A stretch of 64,000 bases of DNA, from positions 62,001 through 126,000 of the forward strand of contig NKYR01000079.1 of assembly GCA_003184365.1 (NCBI GenBank), written 5' to 3'. Of this stretch, positions 1-10,131 are shown in pieces. Numbering within the stretch: position 1 is the first letter of the stretch; each line of letters starts with the position of its first letter. The notes under the pieces were generated by a model, which was given only the letters and a program-made list of their open reading frames with translations, did not search any database and was not told where the DNA came from. The position numbers and the translations under genes are program-made. The stretch is from Evernia prunastri. Taxonomy: Eukaryota; Ascomycota; Lecanoromycetes; Lecanorales; Parmeliaceae.

Positions 1-579
1 GAGCAAGGATACCACGTCTAGACACATCGCGGAAAGTGTTCTCTGCGCCAATCTCTGCATCTCCAAATGCCCTTTCAACATAGCCCTAAGAGTCTGACGT
101 GCCCGGCTGTCCAGGCATGGCTGCTGCTGCGCGGCGTCCGCCTCAAGCAAGGCTTCAAGTCGAGAAACAACAGGCAACAGCTGCTGGTAGAACACAGGAC
201 CACTTCTTAGATGCTCGCGATAAAATGCTTTCCGATAGCTAAAAGCCTTAGGTCTCATCTGTTTTCTGTACTCTATCTTGCAAATTCTTGACAGGTTCTC
301 GTTGCACTTAAAATGTAATTTCCAGCGTTTGACAATCACGTAACTGAGATCATAACGTTGCCGATCCTGAAAAACGCGCTCATATTCCCGTCGCAAAGCA
401 AGGATGTGCCTGAAGTTACGAAGCGTGACCTCGTCCAATTTCTGTCCAGCTGCATTCGTACAGAACCTGGTGGGCACATGGGCTACTGGGTTTGGAAGAC
501 ACGACCCGAACTGCGGTAATAATCGCTTAGGTTGACTTCGAGTAGCCTTCCAACTCTTGGACAGTACAGTCAACATCAT
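1..579 (-). CDS. Unrecognised fungal protein, 3' end beyond the left edge
   Basis: The minus strand is open for 193 codons from an ATG at 579 to the window edge with no stop, so the C-terminus lies outside the window. The product is basic and rich in Leu, Arg and Gln. It contains a segment like VKRWKLHFKCNEN followed by long helical-looking stretches such as QQLLPVVSRLEALLEAD. I do not recognise a family. The frame stays open upstream of the ATG for about 20 more codons, back to a TGA near 635, and that extension also reads like protein. The true start may therefore lie in an upstream exon joined by an intron ending near 640. I could not fix that junction. It is divergent from the FNIP homologue at 1514. 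Confidence 0.5.
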   Translation of the reverse strand, partial: MMLTVLSKSWKATRSQPKRLLPQFGSCLPNPVAHVPTRFCTNAAGQKLDEVTLRNFRHILALRREYERVFQDRQRYDLSYVIVKRWKLHFKCNENLSRICKIEYRKQMRPKAFSYRKAFYREHLRSGPVFYQQLLPVVSRLEALLEADAAQQQPCLDSRARQTLRAMLKGHLEMQRLAQRTLSAMCLDVVSLL

Positions 580-1513
580 CGGCAAAGAGAGACGACACTT
601 GATAGCGAAGTGTAAAAGATGATCCTCTGAGAAGCTAGATCATATTGATTTTCGATTCTCAGCCCAAGTACTATAAAGAGTGAAAGCTTAAAAGACTATA
701 AAGCACGGACGCGGAAGCAGCAAGGAGTGAGACATCATTTGATCGGAATGTTTACAAAATCGAAACGCGCGTAAGTATCTCCCAAAGAATATCAGCGCCA
801 TGATCGTGTTAAAATCCCTTTGCAAGGTACGTTCGCCGATCCAGAGGTTCTGATGGTATCTTGTGCCGTTTAGTGACTGTTCGAACTTGAAGAATCGGCC
901 CAGGGACAAGCATGCATTCGGAGTTGTGGTTTCTCGTTCTTGGACTTTGCGATTGTAGCTGAGGGGCACCTTCTCTATCGCTCTTGAAGAGTGTTCGGAC
1001 AAGGAGATTCGTATGAGCAACCTAGTGACCTGGTACATCAATTCTGATACAGCCTGACGAAATCGGATCTCCGTATATAGTAAATGTTGCAGGTATTCAT
1101 TATTATTGTGTATTCTGTGTTACAAAAGTTAGCAGAATATAATTATGTAAGAAATCCCAAGGGTTCTGCATATGCTAAAATCGAGCATCGGACTCTTCCG
1201 ACGATCCCTCACTCCTCCCGAGCCTCCTTCACCGCTTATTCCATTGCGACTTCAATCACACTTCAATCACACTCTACTTTATCCTTTAGTGATCATTCTG
1301 TCCTTACTCCACCTCTTTCACTTCACTTCATCATTCCTGAAATCCTGAAAAGTCCTCTGCAAGTTGAGCGCTCAGTCAATGTATCGCAAAGAGCGGGTCT
1401 CAGCGGATATTAATATCGAGTTCCTTGACATGGCCTCTGCGGGCATGCAAGGCCTTCTATTTCGGTCACACCATTCATAACGACACGCTTCAGTCATTTA
1501 ATGCAGGGTGAAA
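580..1513. other. Intergenic region between divergent genes
   Basis: This is the shared upstream region of the partial gene on the left and the FNIP homologue on the right. An open frame at 688-1041 on the minus strand has no recognisable similarity and no convincing splice to the gene on its left. A short direct repeat of CTTCAATCACA lies near 1250-1270. I see no RNA gene. Confidence 0.4.
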
Positions 1514-4500
1514 ATGTTTTTGCAGTCTTCTGTCTCCGGTCTCAGGCAGCTCTTCTCCACTGCGCCCTCACCTCACACCCCAAGAGGCCAACGTCAGCTT
1601 GAATCAGTCACTGAAGAAGCGCATACCTACGATCTACTCTCCCCCGAAGGCGAGACATTGCGCCAAGGACAACATCATGCCTATCCTTTCAGACAAGGAG
1701 ATCCTTCGTCTGCTGCCGCCGTAGCAAGTAGCTCAGATGACCGAGGTGGTTTGGATATCCAGAGTCCTCGAGACGTCCGAATCATCATAGCTCAGGATGC
1801 AAATGCTCTGTCAGCACAGCCTCGTGTCCTCTACGACTCCCACCCACCGCCACCAATACCTCAGTTGCGCAATGCTACGTTTCCAGAAGCGTCTAAAAGT
1901 GGTCTTCGAAAGGGTGGCTCTTTTACAGGAGGATGGAGTAGTAATGACAACGTGCCAGCGTCACATACCGCTCCCCACACTCGACAGTCTTCCTTTTCCC
2001 AAACAGCGCAGTCTATATTCACATCACCAACCTCGCCTCTCTCCCCAGTGAGTGAGCTTGGTGGCCTGTTCAGCAATGCTGGAAGGCGCAACAATACTCA
2101 ACGGCCTGCCACCAGTGATGGCGAGACTGCGCAGAGCAAAATTGCGAGGGAAGGCCGAGAAGAGACCGATGCTTTGCTGGAATGCATGTTCGGCGCTACA
2201 GGGTTTCCGTCTATTTCCAGCACGAAGCTCCACGTCGGACCACCAAGGGCCCTGGACGCTGAGAATGATAGGAGCTTGAACTCAGCTGCAAGAGACTCGT
2301 CGTTCCCGGGTGCATTCCCGAAAAGAAGGACTCCTCTGACTCGATCAACGACAGCTGCTGACCTCCAATCGCTATCGACCACCGACCCTCCAAATACAGA
2401 TCTACAGCCTCCACGTCCCACTAGCTCCTCAATACTGATCACTCGGCTATTCTCCATCGACCCTAAGGAATCTGCTCATTACACTCTAGGAACTGAGGAG
2501 CCAGTGAGGCCAGTCCGTACTCAGCCACGGCAGGAAAGCGAGCAGAGTAGAAACAAAACCAAGCAGCTCAAGACTCCAACGTACGCAGTGGCTGTCCTCC
2601 TCCAAATGCCAATTCCTAGACAACGGCCACCAACACCATCCACGCAAAGTTTTTCCCCGCAAAGGTCCAACCTCATGGGCTTCGCTGCTATTAATACTCA
2701 GTCCTGGCGACGGGATGGTGCTCAAGTCAATGGCATCGCCTTCGACTCTAACCGCGACATTGAATATGTGATTGCCCACTGGACCATCTTGATTCGAGCC
2801 CTGTCTTCTCTGGAGATAGTTGCTCGTTGCAAAATCAGCGATGCACTCGTGAGGCAGGAACTCCCATATTTGGACAATTTGATCACGGGACAATCCAAGA
2901 TTCCCGATCCCGGATCAGGCACTAAGCTGAATATGCTGAAGCCGACAATGCAGCGAACGTTGCAGCTTCCTGCTGGGGCATTGCAACAATGTCCAGTAGT
3001 CCAGAATTTCACTGATTCCACTGGAAAACGGATAGCCCTTGCTTTGAGGACTCGCAGAGTTATTGCAGGCCAGCCTAGATGGGGTATCTGGAGAGAGGAA
3101 GGTCGTCTGGTTGGGGCGTGCGTTGGAGGGCGAGACCAGAACTTTTTTCTCTTCAACTTGCTTACTGCCTTTCTTGGATCTCATACCGAGTGGCTGGAGT
3201 CTCTAGGTCCCAGTCGATATAGACGTCGACACGCAAAGCATTCCAACGATGTCAACGGAGAAGTGAGCGCGATACAACATCGTACCGTCATTGTATCGCA
3301 AGACAAAATGACCGCCCGCCGACTGATATTCTTGTTGGCTGCGTTCCTGCCCGGCATTCACAGAAAGCTCACAGCCGATGGGCAGAATCAATCTGACGGG
3401 AGCTGGTCAAACGTTGGATACTCTCAGTCCCCTCCTTCAGCCGTACCCATGCAACGCCGACAGTCCTTGCGCAGGACCGTGAACAGAAGGAATGGCGAAA
3501 ACCGTGTCGCTGTTAGCGTCACACCGCACGCAAGATCTGTCAGTTTCTCTGGATCAGATGGGACAGCAGCTGATGATGCCATGGCCGAGGGGCTGAGCAT
3601 CCAACATCGAAGTCGAAGAACATCGGATGCGCGGTCCATCAGGAGCGCCGCCCTGCCTATATCGTCTAATGCCTCAGTGACACGGAAAAGCAGCACAACC
3701 ACGACTGCGACCGTGATACCCGACCCCGTAGTCGATCCTACCGTCATTCCTGCCACCCATTTTTCAAATCGTCACACAGACTCTCGAGTTGGCACTGCAG
3801 CGGACCTACGATCAGAGAGTAGTGGAACCTTTGCCTCGCTATCGTTGAAGCGCACTTTGTCCCGGTCCGAAAGCAACGAGCATGGTAACGCGAGCTCCGA
3901 TTCTCACTCAGGTAGTCGATGGGGCAGTATGATCAGTGGGTTCTGGAGTGGTCGGCGTGCTTCATCTACCGAGAACAGTGATCTCTTAGCTTCTTCTGAG
4001 GAGGGTCTTGGGATCTCAGGTGTGCCCAACGAGCTACGCAGTCAACAATCAATGAGCAAGCTTGCTCAGATGGTGGAAGAGGTGGGCATGAACGGCAAAA
4101 CTCATTGCCAGCTACAAAGCAATACCGCAACACCTCCAAGCCCCGCTAGTGCAAGGCGCCTGCACTTTACGAGCGAGGCCGTCGATAAGGGTTCACCTCC
4201 AAATCTTATACCGGAGAGACGAGGATACGATCGCTTTCCCCTCAAGCTTTCGATCGATCAAGACGATGGCGTGGTGGATGTGGACTTGCCCTCCAATTTT
4301 CCATACTCTTCTTCCTTCGCATATATCATGAGCTCTCCCCCGGCTGCTGCTACCGCCGCCAGCAGTTTCAACGATCATCAATCACTGCATGGGCGATCCT
4401 TTATTCATGATTCTCCACACAAAGGCGTGGAATCAGCCGTCGATGTTGTTGGCTGGTTGCGGAGGTACCACCAGGACTTTGCTCTTCAAGCAGTCCGTCC

Positions 4501-5107
4501 TTATGACACTCTCAAAGAGGACGTAAAGCGTTCAATGAGAACAGAGCCAACGCCTGCCACCGTTACTCCTACCATAACTGAAGCTGGTGATGCAGCTAGT
4601 GAATGGACGGAGATTTGCACGACGCTAATCGCAGATACTACGAATTTCACGGTCACTCGACTCTGTCTCCGACGAAAGAATGCTACATCGCCTCATCATC
4701 AAGCTAATGCGTTGCTGGAGAGAAGCACTACGGCCAATGCATGCGAGGAAGAGATGATAGAAGAGCCCATCATGGACATGGACCCTACCCTCATCGATGC
4801 CGTCGAACGTGTCCTCGCCCAAAGCGGTCAGTCATCTCGCGCCGTGTCACGACCTCCGTCGCCGTCTCGCCACACCACCGGTGACGACAGTCCCGGATTG
4901 GAGGTTCCGCGAAGCGAATGCAAGAAGATGGTCTTGGGCGCTCTGGAACAAGTGGCCAAAAGCGTCAGTGCCGAGCTGTCTTCCCGGCCGCGCGATGAGA
5001 AGAACGTCGGGGGATCGCACAGAGGGAGAGCGAACCTGCCCACGGATAGCACTCTGAGGGAGGGAGTGCGGAAATGGCTGAACGAGGTGGGGAGGGAAGC
5101 GGCATGA
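1514..5107 (+). CDS. Folliculin-interacting protein (FNIP/Lst4) homologue
   Basis: This is an intronless frame of 1197 residues from the ATG at 1514; the same frame is open two codons further upstream, but only from a GTG. Near residues 86-110 is a strand-like block (RDVRIIIAQDA, then RVLYDS) that matches the N-terminal longin/DENN region of FNIP1/2 and yeast Lst4. Further blocks are YAVAVLLQMPI near residue 360 and, near residues 545-615, LLTAFLGSHTEWLESLG and a stretch ending LLAAFLPGI. Long Ser/Pro-rich linkers separate them, and the C-terminal third again carries conserved-looking helices (VVGWLRRYHQDFALQAVRP). In known systems FNIP/Lst4 pairs with folliculin/Lst7 as a GTPase-activating complex for Rag/Gtr GTPases at the lysosome or vacuole, signalling amino-acid status to TORC1. 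That role is inferred from family resemblance. Length is typical of filamentous-fungal members. Confidence 0.75.
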   Translation: MFLQSSVSGLRQLFSTAPSPHTPRGQRQLESVTEEAHTYDLLSPEGETLRQGQHHAYPFRQGDPSSAAAVASSSDDRGGLDIQSPRDVRIIIAQDANALSAQPRVLYDSHPPPPIPQLRNATFPEASKSGLRKGGSFTGGWSSNDNVPASHTAPHTRQSSFSQTAQSIFTSPTSPLSPVSELGGLFSNAGRRNNTQRPATSDGETAQSKIAREGREETDALLECMFGATGFPSISSTKLHVGPPRALDAENDRSLNSAARDSSFPGAFPKRRTPLTRSTTAADLQSLSTTDPPNTDLQPPRPTSSSILITRLFSIDPKESAHYTLGTEEPVRPVRTQPRQESEQSRNKTKQLKTPTYAVAVLLQMPIPRQRPPTPSTQSFSPQRSNLMGFAAINTQSWRRDGAQVNGIAFDSNRDIEYVIAHWTILIRALSSLEIVARCKISDALVRQELPYLDNLITGQSKIPDPGSGTKLNMLKPTMQRTLQLPAGALQQCPVVQNFTDSTGKRIALALRTRRVIAGQPRWGIWREEGRLVGACVGGRDQNFFLFNLLTAFLGSHTEWLESLGPSRYRRRHAKHSNDVNGEVSAIQHRTVIVSQDKMTARRLIFLLAAFLPGIHRKLTADGQNQSDGSWSNVGYSQSPPSAVPMQRRQSLRRTVNRRNGENRVAVSVTPHARSVSFSGSDGTAADDAMAEGLSIQHRSRRTSDARSIRSAALPISSNASVTRKSSTTTTATVIPDPVVDPTVIPATHFSNRHTDSRVGTAADLRSESSGTFASLSLKRTLSRSESNEHGNASSDSHSGSRWGSMISGFWSGRRASSTENSDLLASSEEGLGISGVPNELRSQQSMSKLAQMVEEVGMNGKTHCQLQSNTATPPSPASARRLHFTSEAVDKGSPPNLIPERRGYDRFPLKLSIDQDDGVVDVDLPSNFPYSSSFAYIMSSPPAAATAASSFNDHQSLHGRSFIHDSPHKGVESAVDVVGWLRRYHQDFALQAVRPYDTLKEDVKRSMRTEPTPATVTPTITEAGDAASEWTEICTTLIADTTNFTVTRLCLRRKNATSPHHQANALLERSTTANACEEEMIEEPIMDMDPTLIDAVERVLAQSGQSSRAVSRPPSPSRHTTGDDSPGLEVPRSECKKMVLGALEQVAKSVSAELSSRPRDEKNVGGSHRGRANLPTDSTLREGVRKWLNEVGREAA

Positions 5108-5878
5108 TTTCTTTCCGGAGCTACGATGTGATGCCCGATGCGAGTGAGCGCATTGGAACGTTGCTTTTATTTCAACATTGTTTCTATCACCTATGGCGTG
5201 GTGGCTTGCTTGCTTTTTCTTTTTCTTTCTTTCTGCTGCAGTTTAGCGGGTTATTGGGACGTGATACCCCCTCTGACGAATTGTTGCTTTTTCCATCTAC
5301 TTAGATACCCAAGGGCAGGATAGCTTTTCAAAGAGAGAGAGAGAATAAATGACAGCGATACGAGCATGCATTTTCTTCTTTTTGGGCAAAGTCAAAATTG
5401 GGACATCATCTCGTCGTGACTAGTTGCTGCTTTTCTTCTTTCCTTTTCTTTCTACGTTGAACTAGGTACGATGTGATTTCCGAATCATGTTCTCCTCTCC
5501 TCTCCTTTCCTTATCTCGCTTGAGCCATGCGGACCTGACAGAATGTGGCGCATTCGAGAGAATGAACGCTTGCAGAGCGAGTAAGTACCCTACCCCATGA
5601 TATATATGGGGATGCCAGATCCCCCAGCTCGGTAGACCGGCCCTGGCATAAGATAATCTTTCAAACAGCTTTATTGAAAGCAACAGCCTGTCAACGCCTA
5701 GCATCTACTCTATAGTCAGATGAAAACGATTGTTGGAACTTACGCGCCTTCTAGGAAGAAGGCTGGCGTTGGGGTTGACGTTAAGTCGCGGGAATACCGT
5801 TGCTCTCTGCTGACTTGGCGGGGACTACGTGCCTATCCACGTACCTAGGCCCCATTCCATGCTATCCTACCCTATCTA

Positions 5879-5909
<31 letters not shown>

Positions 5910-7501
5910 CTAAAGTGAATTCGCCAGGGCGGCTTTGTTTCGTGTCTACTCGCGTATAGCGCAATGTGGGTATAGATGCATGTGCGAGGTGTGGATGCAT
6001 GTGTGAGGTATGGCGGGAGAGAGGGGATGTGTGACGGTTTGTGTGTTGGGCGTCTCGAGTGGAGCATTGGATCTGTATCGTGTTGTGGCTCTAGATGAGT
6101 AGGAACGGAGGACCAGAGCGGGCTGTGTGTGGGTGTTGATATGTTGTTGACGGTGATAATTGTCAGGGGGTTCTCTCTGGGGGTTCTTTAGGGGGGTTAT
6201 GGTGGGTTTGTCGGGGTGCTTTGGAGCGGTGTGGGGAGTGAGTGGGGTGTGATTGTGTGAGGATTTGGGGTTAGCTAGTTTCAGAAAAGCCAAGAAGACA
6301 TGTCCAAGTCGTATCTTAGCGCCTAGTGGAGGGGGCGTATCGGGCTCGTGGTGCTTCTGGCTCAGATAAGCTTGTTGATGTGCGGTGTATTTCGCGCGTC
6401 GGAAATTAACCTGAGAGATTGCATTTTCTTGGGTGGGAGGGATGAGGTTCGAGGCGAGGAATGAGATTCGACTGCATGTTTATCTTACCTATGTAGGAAT
6501 GGTGCTCTCAGATTGACCGGGCTCCGCTACGAGGCTGTCTGTTTGTAGCCTTCTCGAAAGAGCGGGGGAGGGGGACCGAGCGAGCATACGTGGATGTCTT
6601 TCAATGGCTGCTGGCAGACCCTACGGATCCCCTAAGATTTCGGATTCGAGGCGCATCAGCCTTGAAAGGCAGCTTCTGTCGCTGGAGATACAATCATTGC
6701 CTCAGCTGATTTCGCAGCTTGACGGCGGCGGGTCTGAGCGCGGAGACTTGTTCTTTTTTCTCTCTTCTGATCGAATAGACGTTGTGTTTGCAGGCGGACC
6801 CATGCTTCTCCCTGCACATGGCGGGAAAGATCGTGGGATGTGTGTGGTGCCTGTCGTACTGGTTGTCCGCTGGAAATACATGTACCTCGACGGAATACAT
6901 CCCTGGTGTCTGCGGTTGTGGCTCAGCGGTTTCTTGACCTGCGTCGAAGATTGGTTGCCGTTCCATATTGTTGACAAGTAAAACAGTCGGATCGGTCTTC
7001 TTTCTCAGTGGATTTAACTCAAATCACGGGATTTAAATCTCACACACAGTCTTGACTGATTGAAGTAGTAGGATCCGCTTTCTGCAGCATTCAAGGCGCA
7101 GCCACTTCGTCATGTCATCACAAAAGTGCCTCGTAGAATATCATTCCCTGGTTTTGAGGGCAGGTTACGCCTTACTGTCTGTAAAGTCAATGTTTGATAC
7201 GTTTTCTCTGCCTCTTTTCTCAGGGCGCAATCATTGACACGTAAAGGACACTAACGGGTATGGAATAAACTGTAAGCGTCTTGATTTTTAGGTAGGTATT
7301 GAAATACAGACTCACCGGGCTAGGCAACCACCGGCGATGTTTGTCAAACGAATCGGAAGAGCGTCTTTTTCGTGCTTGCGCATTCCGATCATGCGCGGTA
7401 ATCATGCAGTGCGGAATCAATAGAAAATCAAAACCCTCATCGGCGGGAAATAATCAATCCTCTGCTTCCTTCGTTCTTGGCTTTTTCATCACCCCGCGGC
7501 A
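5108..7501. other. Intergenic region, 2.4 kb, no supported gene
   Basis: The start is T/C-rich and probably the 3' UTR of the FNIP homologue. A GAAA microsatellite lies at 5881-5908. Positions 5940-6270 are strongly G/T-rich on the plus strand. Open frames here, such as 6604-6981 (+), look like chance frames: low-complexity composition and no family match. Confidence 0.5.
5881..5908. repeat. (GAAA)n microsatellite
   Basis: About seven tandem copies of the tetranucleotide GAAA. Confidence 0.9.
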
Positions 7502-8281
7502 ATGTCAGGCTCAGCAACCCCCACGCCACCACCAAGCAGTTCATCAGTAAAGAAAAGAAAATATGAAGAGGTTGAGCAGGCACCGCCACCATTACCATCC
7601 GATGGCTCTGTCCTGTATATCGCGTTGTACGCACTGCCAGCTCCCAAGCGTCGTGGCGGTGTGCTGGATTATCGCTGGACCTTTCTCTTAGCACCTGACG
7701 ACCAGCCAAAAGCTCACGGGAGACAATACCTCGTCCGCGAGGCTAGCCCGAAAATTGATCCTCGTAATGCAGCTGGAAGTAGCAAAGGGCCTGGAATACT
7801 AGGGCAAGGGCTGGAAGACCCAGGCGTCGAGCAGCAACAGAGGCGCTTCGACAGACTTCCCACAAGCGGCCTATTTGCGGAAAATAAAAATGCTCAGAAG
7901 TCGACAGCGTGGGAATTCGAGATCCAGCACGTCTCCCCGGAAACATCCAGAGAGGCACGAGCCATGATACAGCTGCCGCGGGTCCAGGACGTAGAGATAT
8001 TCGAAGCTCTCATCAAAGACGCATTCTTGGAATCCGATGGAGCCCGAGGGACCGACTGGAACCCTGTCATGTGGATGGGAGATGCCTGGGCCACCCTGAT
8101 CGAAGCTGGAGATGTGCTTGGCGTAGGAGGGTTCAAGTCGGAGCCTATAACTTGGGGTACAGTGCTCAAAATTGCTATGGAATTCGTCACAGCGCAGGAG
8201 AGCAAGGAGAGGCTGAATGACCCGAAGTTGACATTTCGGGTTCCGACTTGGGGACTATTGGAGAGGCGACTGATCTCATAA
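7502..8281 (+). CDS. Conserved-looking small fungal hypothetical protein
   Basis: This is a single exon of 259 residues. It starts with a Pro/Ser-rich tail followed by a basic KKRKYEE. From about residue 36 it reads VLYIALYALP and then, after a short gap, YRWTFLLAPDD. That is a strand pattern typical of a widespread family of uncharacterised Pezizomycotina proteins that begin 'LYIALYAR...YHWALLIGP'. The C-terminal half is helical-looking (VEIFEALIKDAFLES, VLKIAMEFVTAQES). No signal peptide or membrane segment is visible. I know of no assigned function. The family resemblance is from memory of the pattern, not a search. The ATG is preceded by a C/T-rich stretch, and the frame has no in-frame ATG further upstream. 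Confidence 0.65.
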   Translation: MSGSATPTPPPSSSSVKKRKYEEVEQAPPPLPSDGSVLYIALYALPAPKRRGGVLDYRWTFLLAPDDQPKAHGRQYLVREASPKIDPRNAAGSSKGPGILGQGLEDPGVEQQQRRFDRLPTSGLFAENKNAQKSTAWEFEIQHVSPETSREARAMIQLPRVQDVEIFEALIKDAFLESDGARGTDWNPVMWMGDAWATLIEAGDVLGVGGFKSEPITWGTVLKIAMEFVTAQESKERLNDPKLTFRVPTWGLLERRLIS

Positions 8282-9028
8282 GGGAGTCATACAAAGTGGT
8301 ATCTTAGAAGGCCAGTCACCTTTCAAGAAAGGGCAGGATGTGTATGTAGAAGAGTAGGTAAGGTTCGCTTTGGGCCTTAACCCAGTCCGACACCACATGC
8401 TAGAGTAAACTTATCGAATTCTCAAAAGTATCACAACACCTAGTAAGGCATAACGCCCAGCTGGCTGAGGATCTCGGTCCGAGACGGGCAGGCATGAGAT
8501 AGATATATCGGTAGGAATGCTTCTAGTTGGCCAGGTAGACGTTTTTCAGTGAGACTGTGTAGGTATAGTAGGAGTGAAGAGAGAAGGCAGACAGAAAAAG
8601 CTCAAGGACGCCTGCACTATGACTACGAACAACACTTACTATAGAGCAAAAAGATCATGCACTGGGGCCCGATGTCAATAGACGCCGACTCAGCGGCGCA
8701 TAGAATAGGGAAAAAAAAGGTTCCTTCTACAACCTAGGTAGGTAGAGTAAGGTACTCAGTAAAGTAAACTTAGCAAAGTAAGGTAAGCGCTGCCCAGCAG
8801 CTAACCTTGAACCTTCTAACCCCAGCCACCGCATCTCTTCGCAATCTTCATCCTTTCTACTATTCAACCACTCTTCCTTTTTAACCTCTATCCATTGCCT
8901 AATAGTATCTCTCTTTCCTCAATTCTTCAATCTTCTTTTTCCACCCTGTGCCTCCTCAATTATATAACAGGTTTAACCCCAATCACCAAGCGCATTGGAC
9001 AGTGCGAGCGGTCCCGGCGGCAGCCAAC
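8282..9028. other. Intergenic region with TAGGTA/GTAAGGTA motifs and a CT-rich tract
   Basis: No gene is seen. Positions 8730-8790 hold a cluster of AGGTAGGTAGAGTAAGGTA-type words. Positions 8855-8960 are strongly C/T-rich, as is common just upstream of fungal start sites, and are probably the core promoter and leader of the gene at 9029. Confidence 0.45.
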
Positions 9029-10131
9029 ATGAGATATTTTGATGACGGAGATTTAACAGATGGCCTGGTATGATATTCTACCATACTTTTGCTCCGCAAT
9101 CTTCACTAATTGAAATGCCTTCTTCATAGCAACTTACTCCAAAACATTTCCCCGTCGAACACATTGAAGGCGACTACCACGTCGTCTGGACATACTGCAG
9201 AGGAAAGAGGCGAACACTGGATTGGAGCTCACAGATAGACCTCTCCAATTGGGAATTGAAATTCCAACAAATTCCAGCAGAGGAAGGAGGCGATGGTAGG
9301 AACTTCAACGTCTCTCTCAATTTCGGCACCCTCGAGCTCGAATACATCTTGAACTACCAAGACAAGATTGTCAACCGTCTCATTCTGGTCACGAATAAAG
9401 CACCTGGCGAAGGTTCTGTGGAGAATGAAGCCATGGTCACCTTTAGTGAAGTGCGCGACGAGTCTGGCTACCCCTACCTCCGCTTCAGTTTCTCTACCAA
9501 CGAGCACAACCCGGACGACGACTTTGTGAACATAGAGTTCGTGGCGAAAAGAACCGACCCGACGGGTGTGGTTCAGCTGGGTTTGACGAAGAATGAGAAG
9601 CTGAGATTGGGATACCCGGTTTGGGACGATGGCACGTTCGAGCCCGAGAATTCGGATGAAGAGGTCACAGGTCAGAGTGCAGATAGTCTCAACAAACAAC
9701 TCCAACGTCACATCGAGGCTTCGGTAAAGATACACGCAAGGCTGGTCACGATGAGAAACAACGTCGACAAGCAAGTAGCTAATGCAACAAACGGTATGCA
9801 GCAAGCTTTGAATCAAGCGTGGCGCTCAGCTTCTCACCCGGATCCTAACCTTCAAACATCATTCGAGCCGCGCGGAGCTAGAATGTCACCGCCGCCCTCC
9901 CGGAAAAAGAGAGGCGAAGTCGCAACGGCCGAGGATCTCGAGATACCGCTATCCCAGCGCAGGAAGAAGGGTAGCGGACCCGAACGTACACCCATATCGA
10001 TGGAAGATGAAGAGTTACCGAACGGTATTGCAAGACCTGCTGGAAAGAAGAGGAAACGAGGTGAAAAGGCACCGGGGAAGAATAAAGGTGGAAGGCCTCC
10101 CAAACGAAAAAGTATGCGGAAATCTATATAA
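9029..10131 (+). CDS. Putative nuclear protein: beta-rich head, helical middle, AT-hook-like basic tail
   Basis: Exons are 9029-9067 and 9130-10131, with a 62-nt GTATGA...CATAG intron, giving 346 residues. Exon 1 encodes only 13 residues (MRYFDDGDLTDGL). Residues 14 to about 185 alternate short hydrophobic strands (HVVWTYCRGKRRTLDW, LELEYILNYQ, VNIEFVAKR). Residues ~190-235 look helical and possibly coiled (LNKQLQRHIEASVKIHARL, then MRNNVDKQVAN). The rest is disordered and very basic. It ends with GKNKGGRPPKRKSMRKS, where the GRP core between basic residues is AT-hook-like and also serves as a nuclear-localisation-type stretch. I do not recognise a named family. The order of globular beta head, helix and basic tail recalls XRCC4/XLF-type repair scaffolds, but this is only an architectural analogy. 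Confidence 0.65.

Noticed and set aside
688..1041. Minus-strand frame of 117 codons as first exon of the left-edge gene
   Set aside because: The joins tried from its best-looking donor (GTAAAC) to nearby acceptors either gave a stop or broke the frame, and it has no recognisable similarity.
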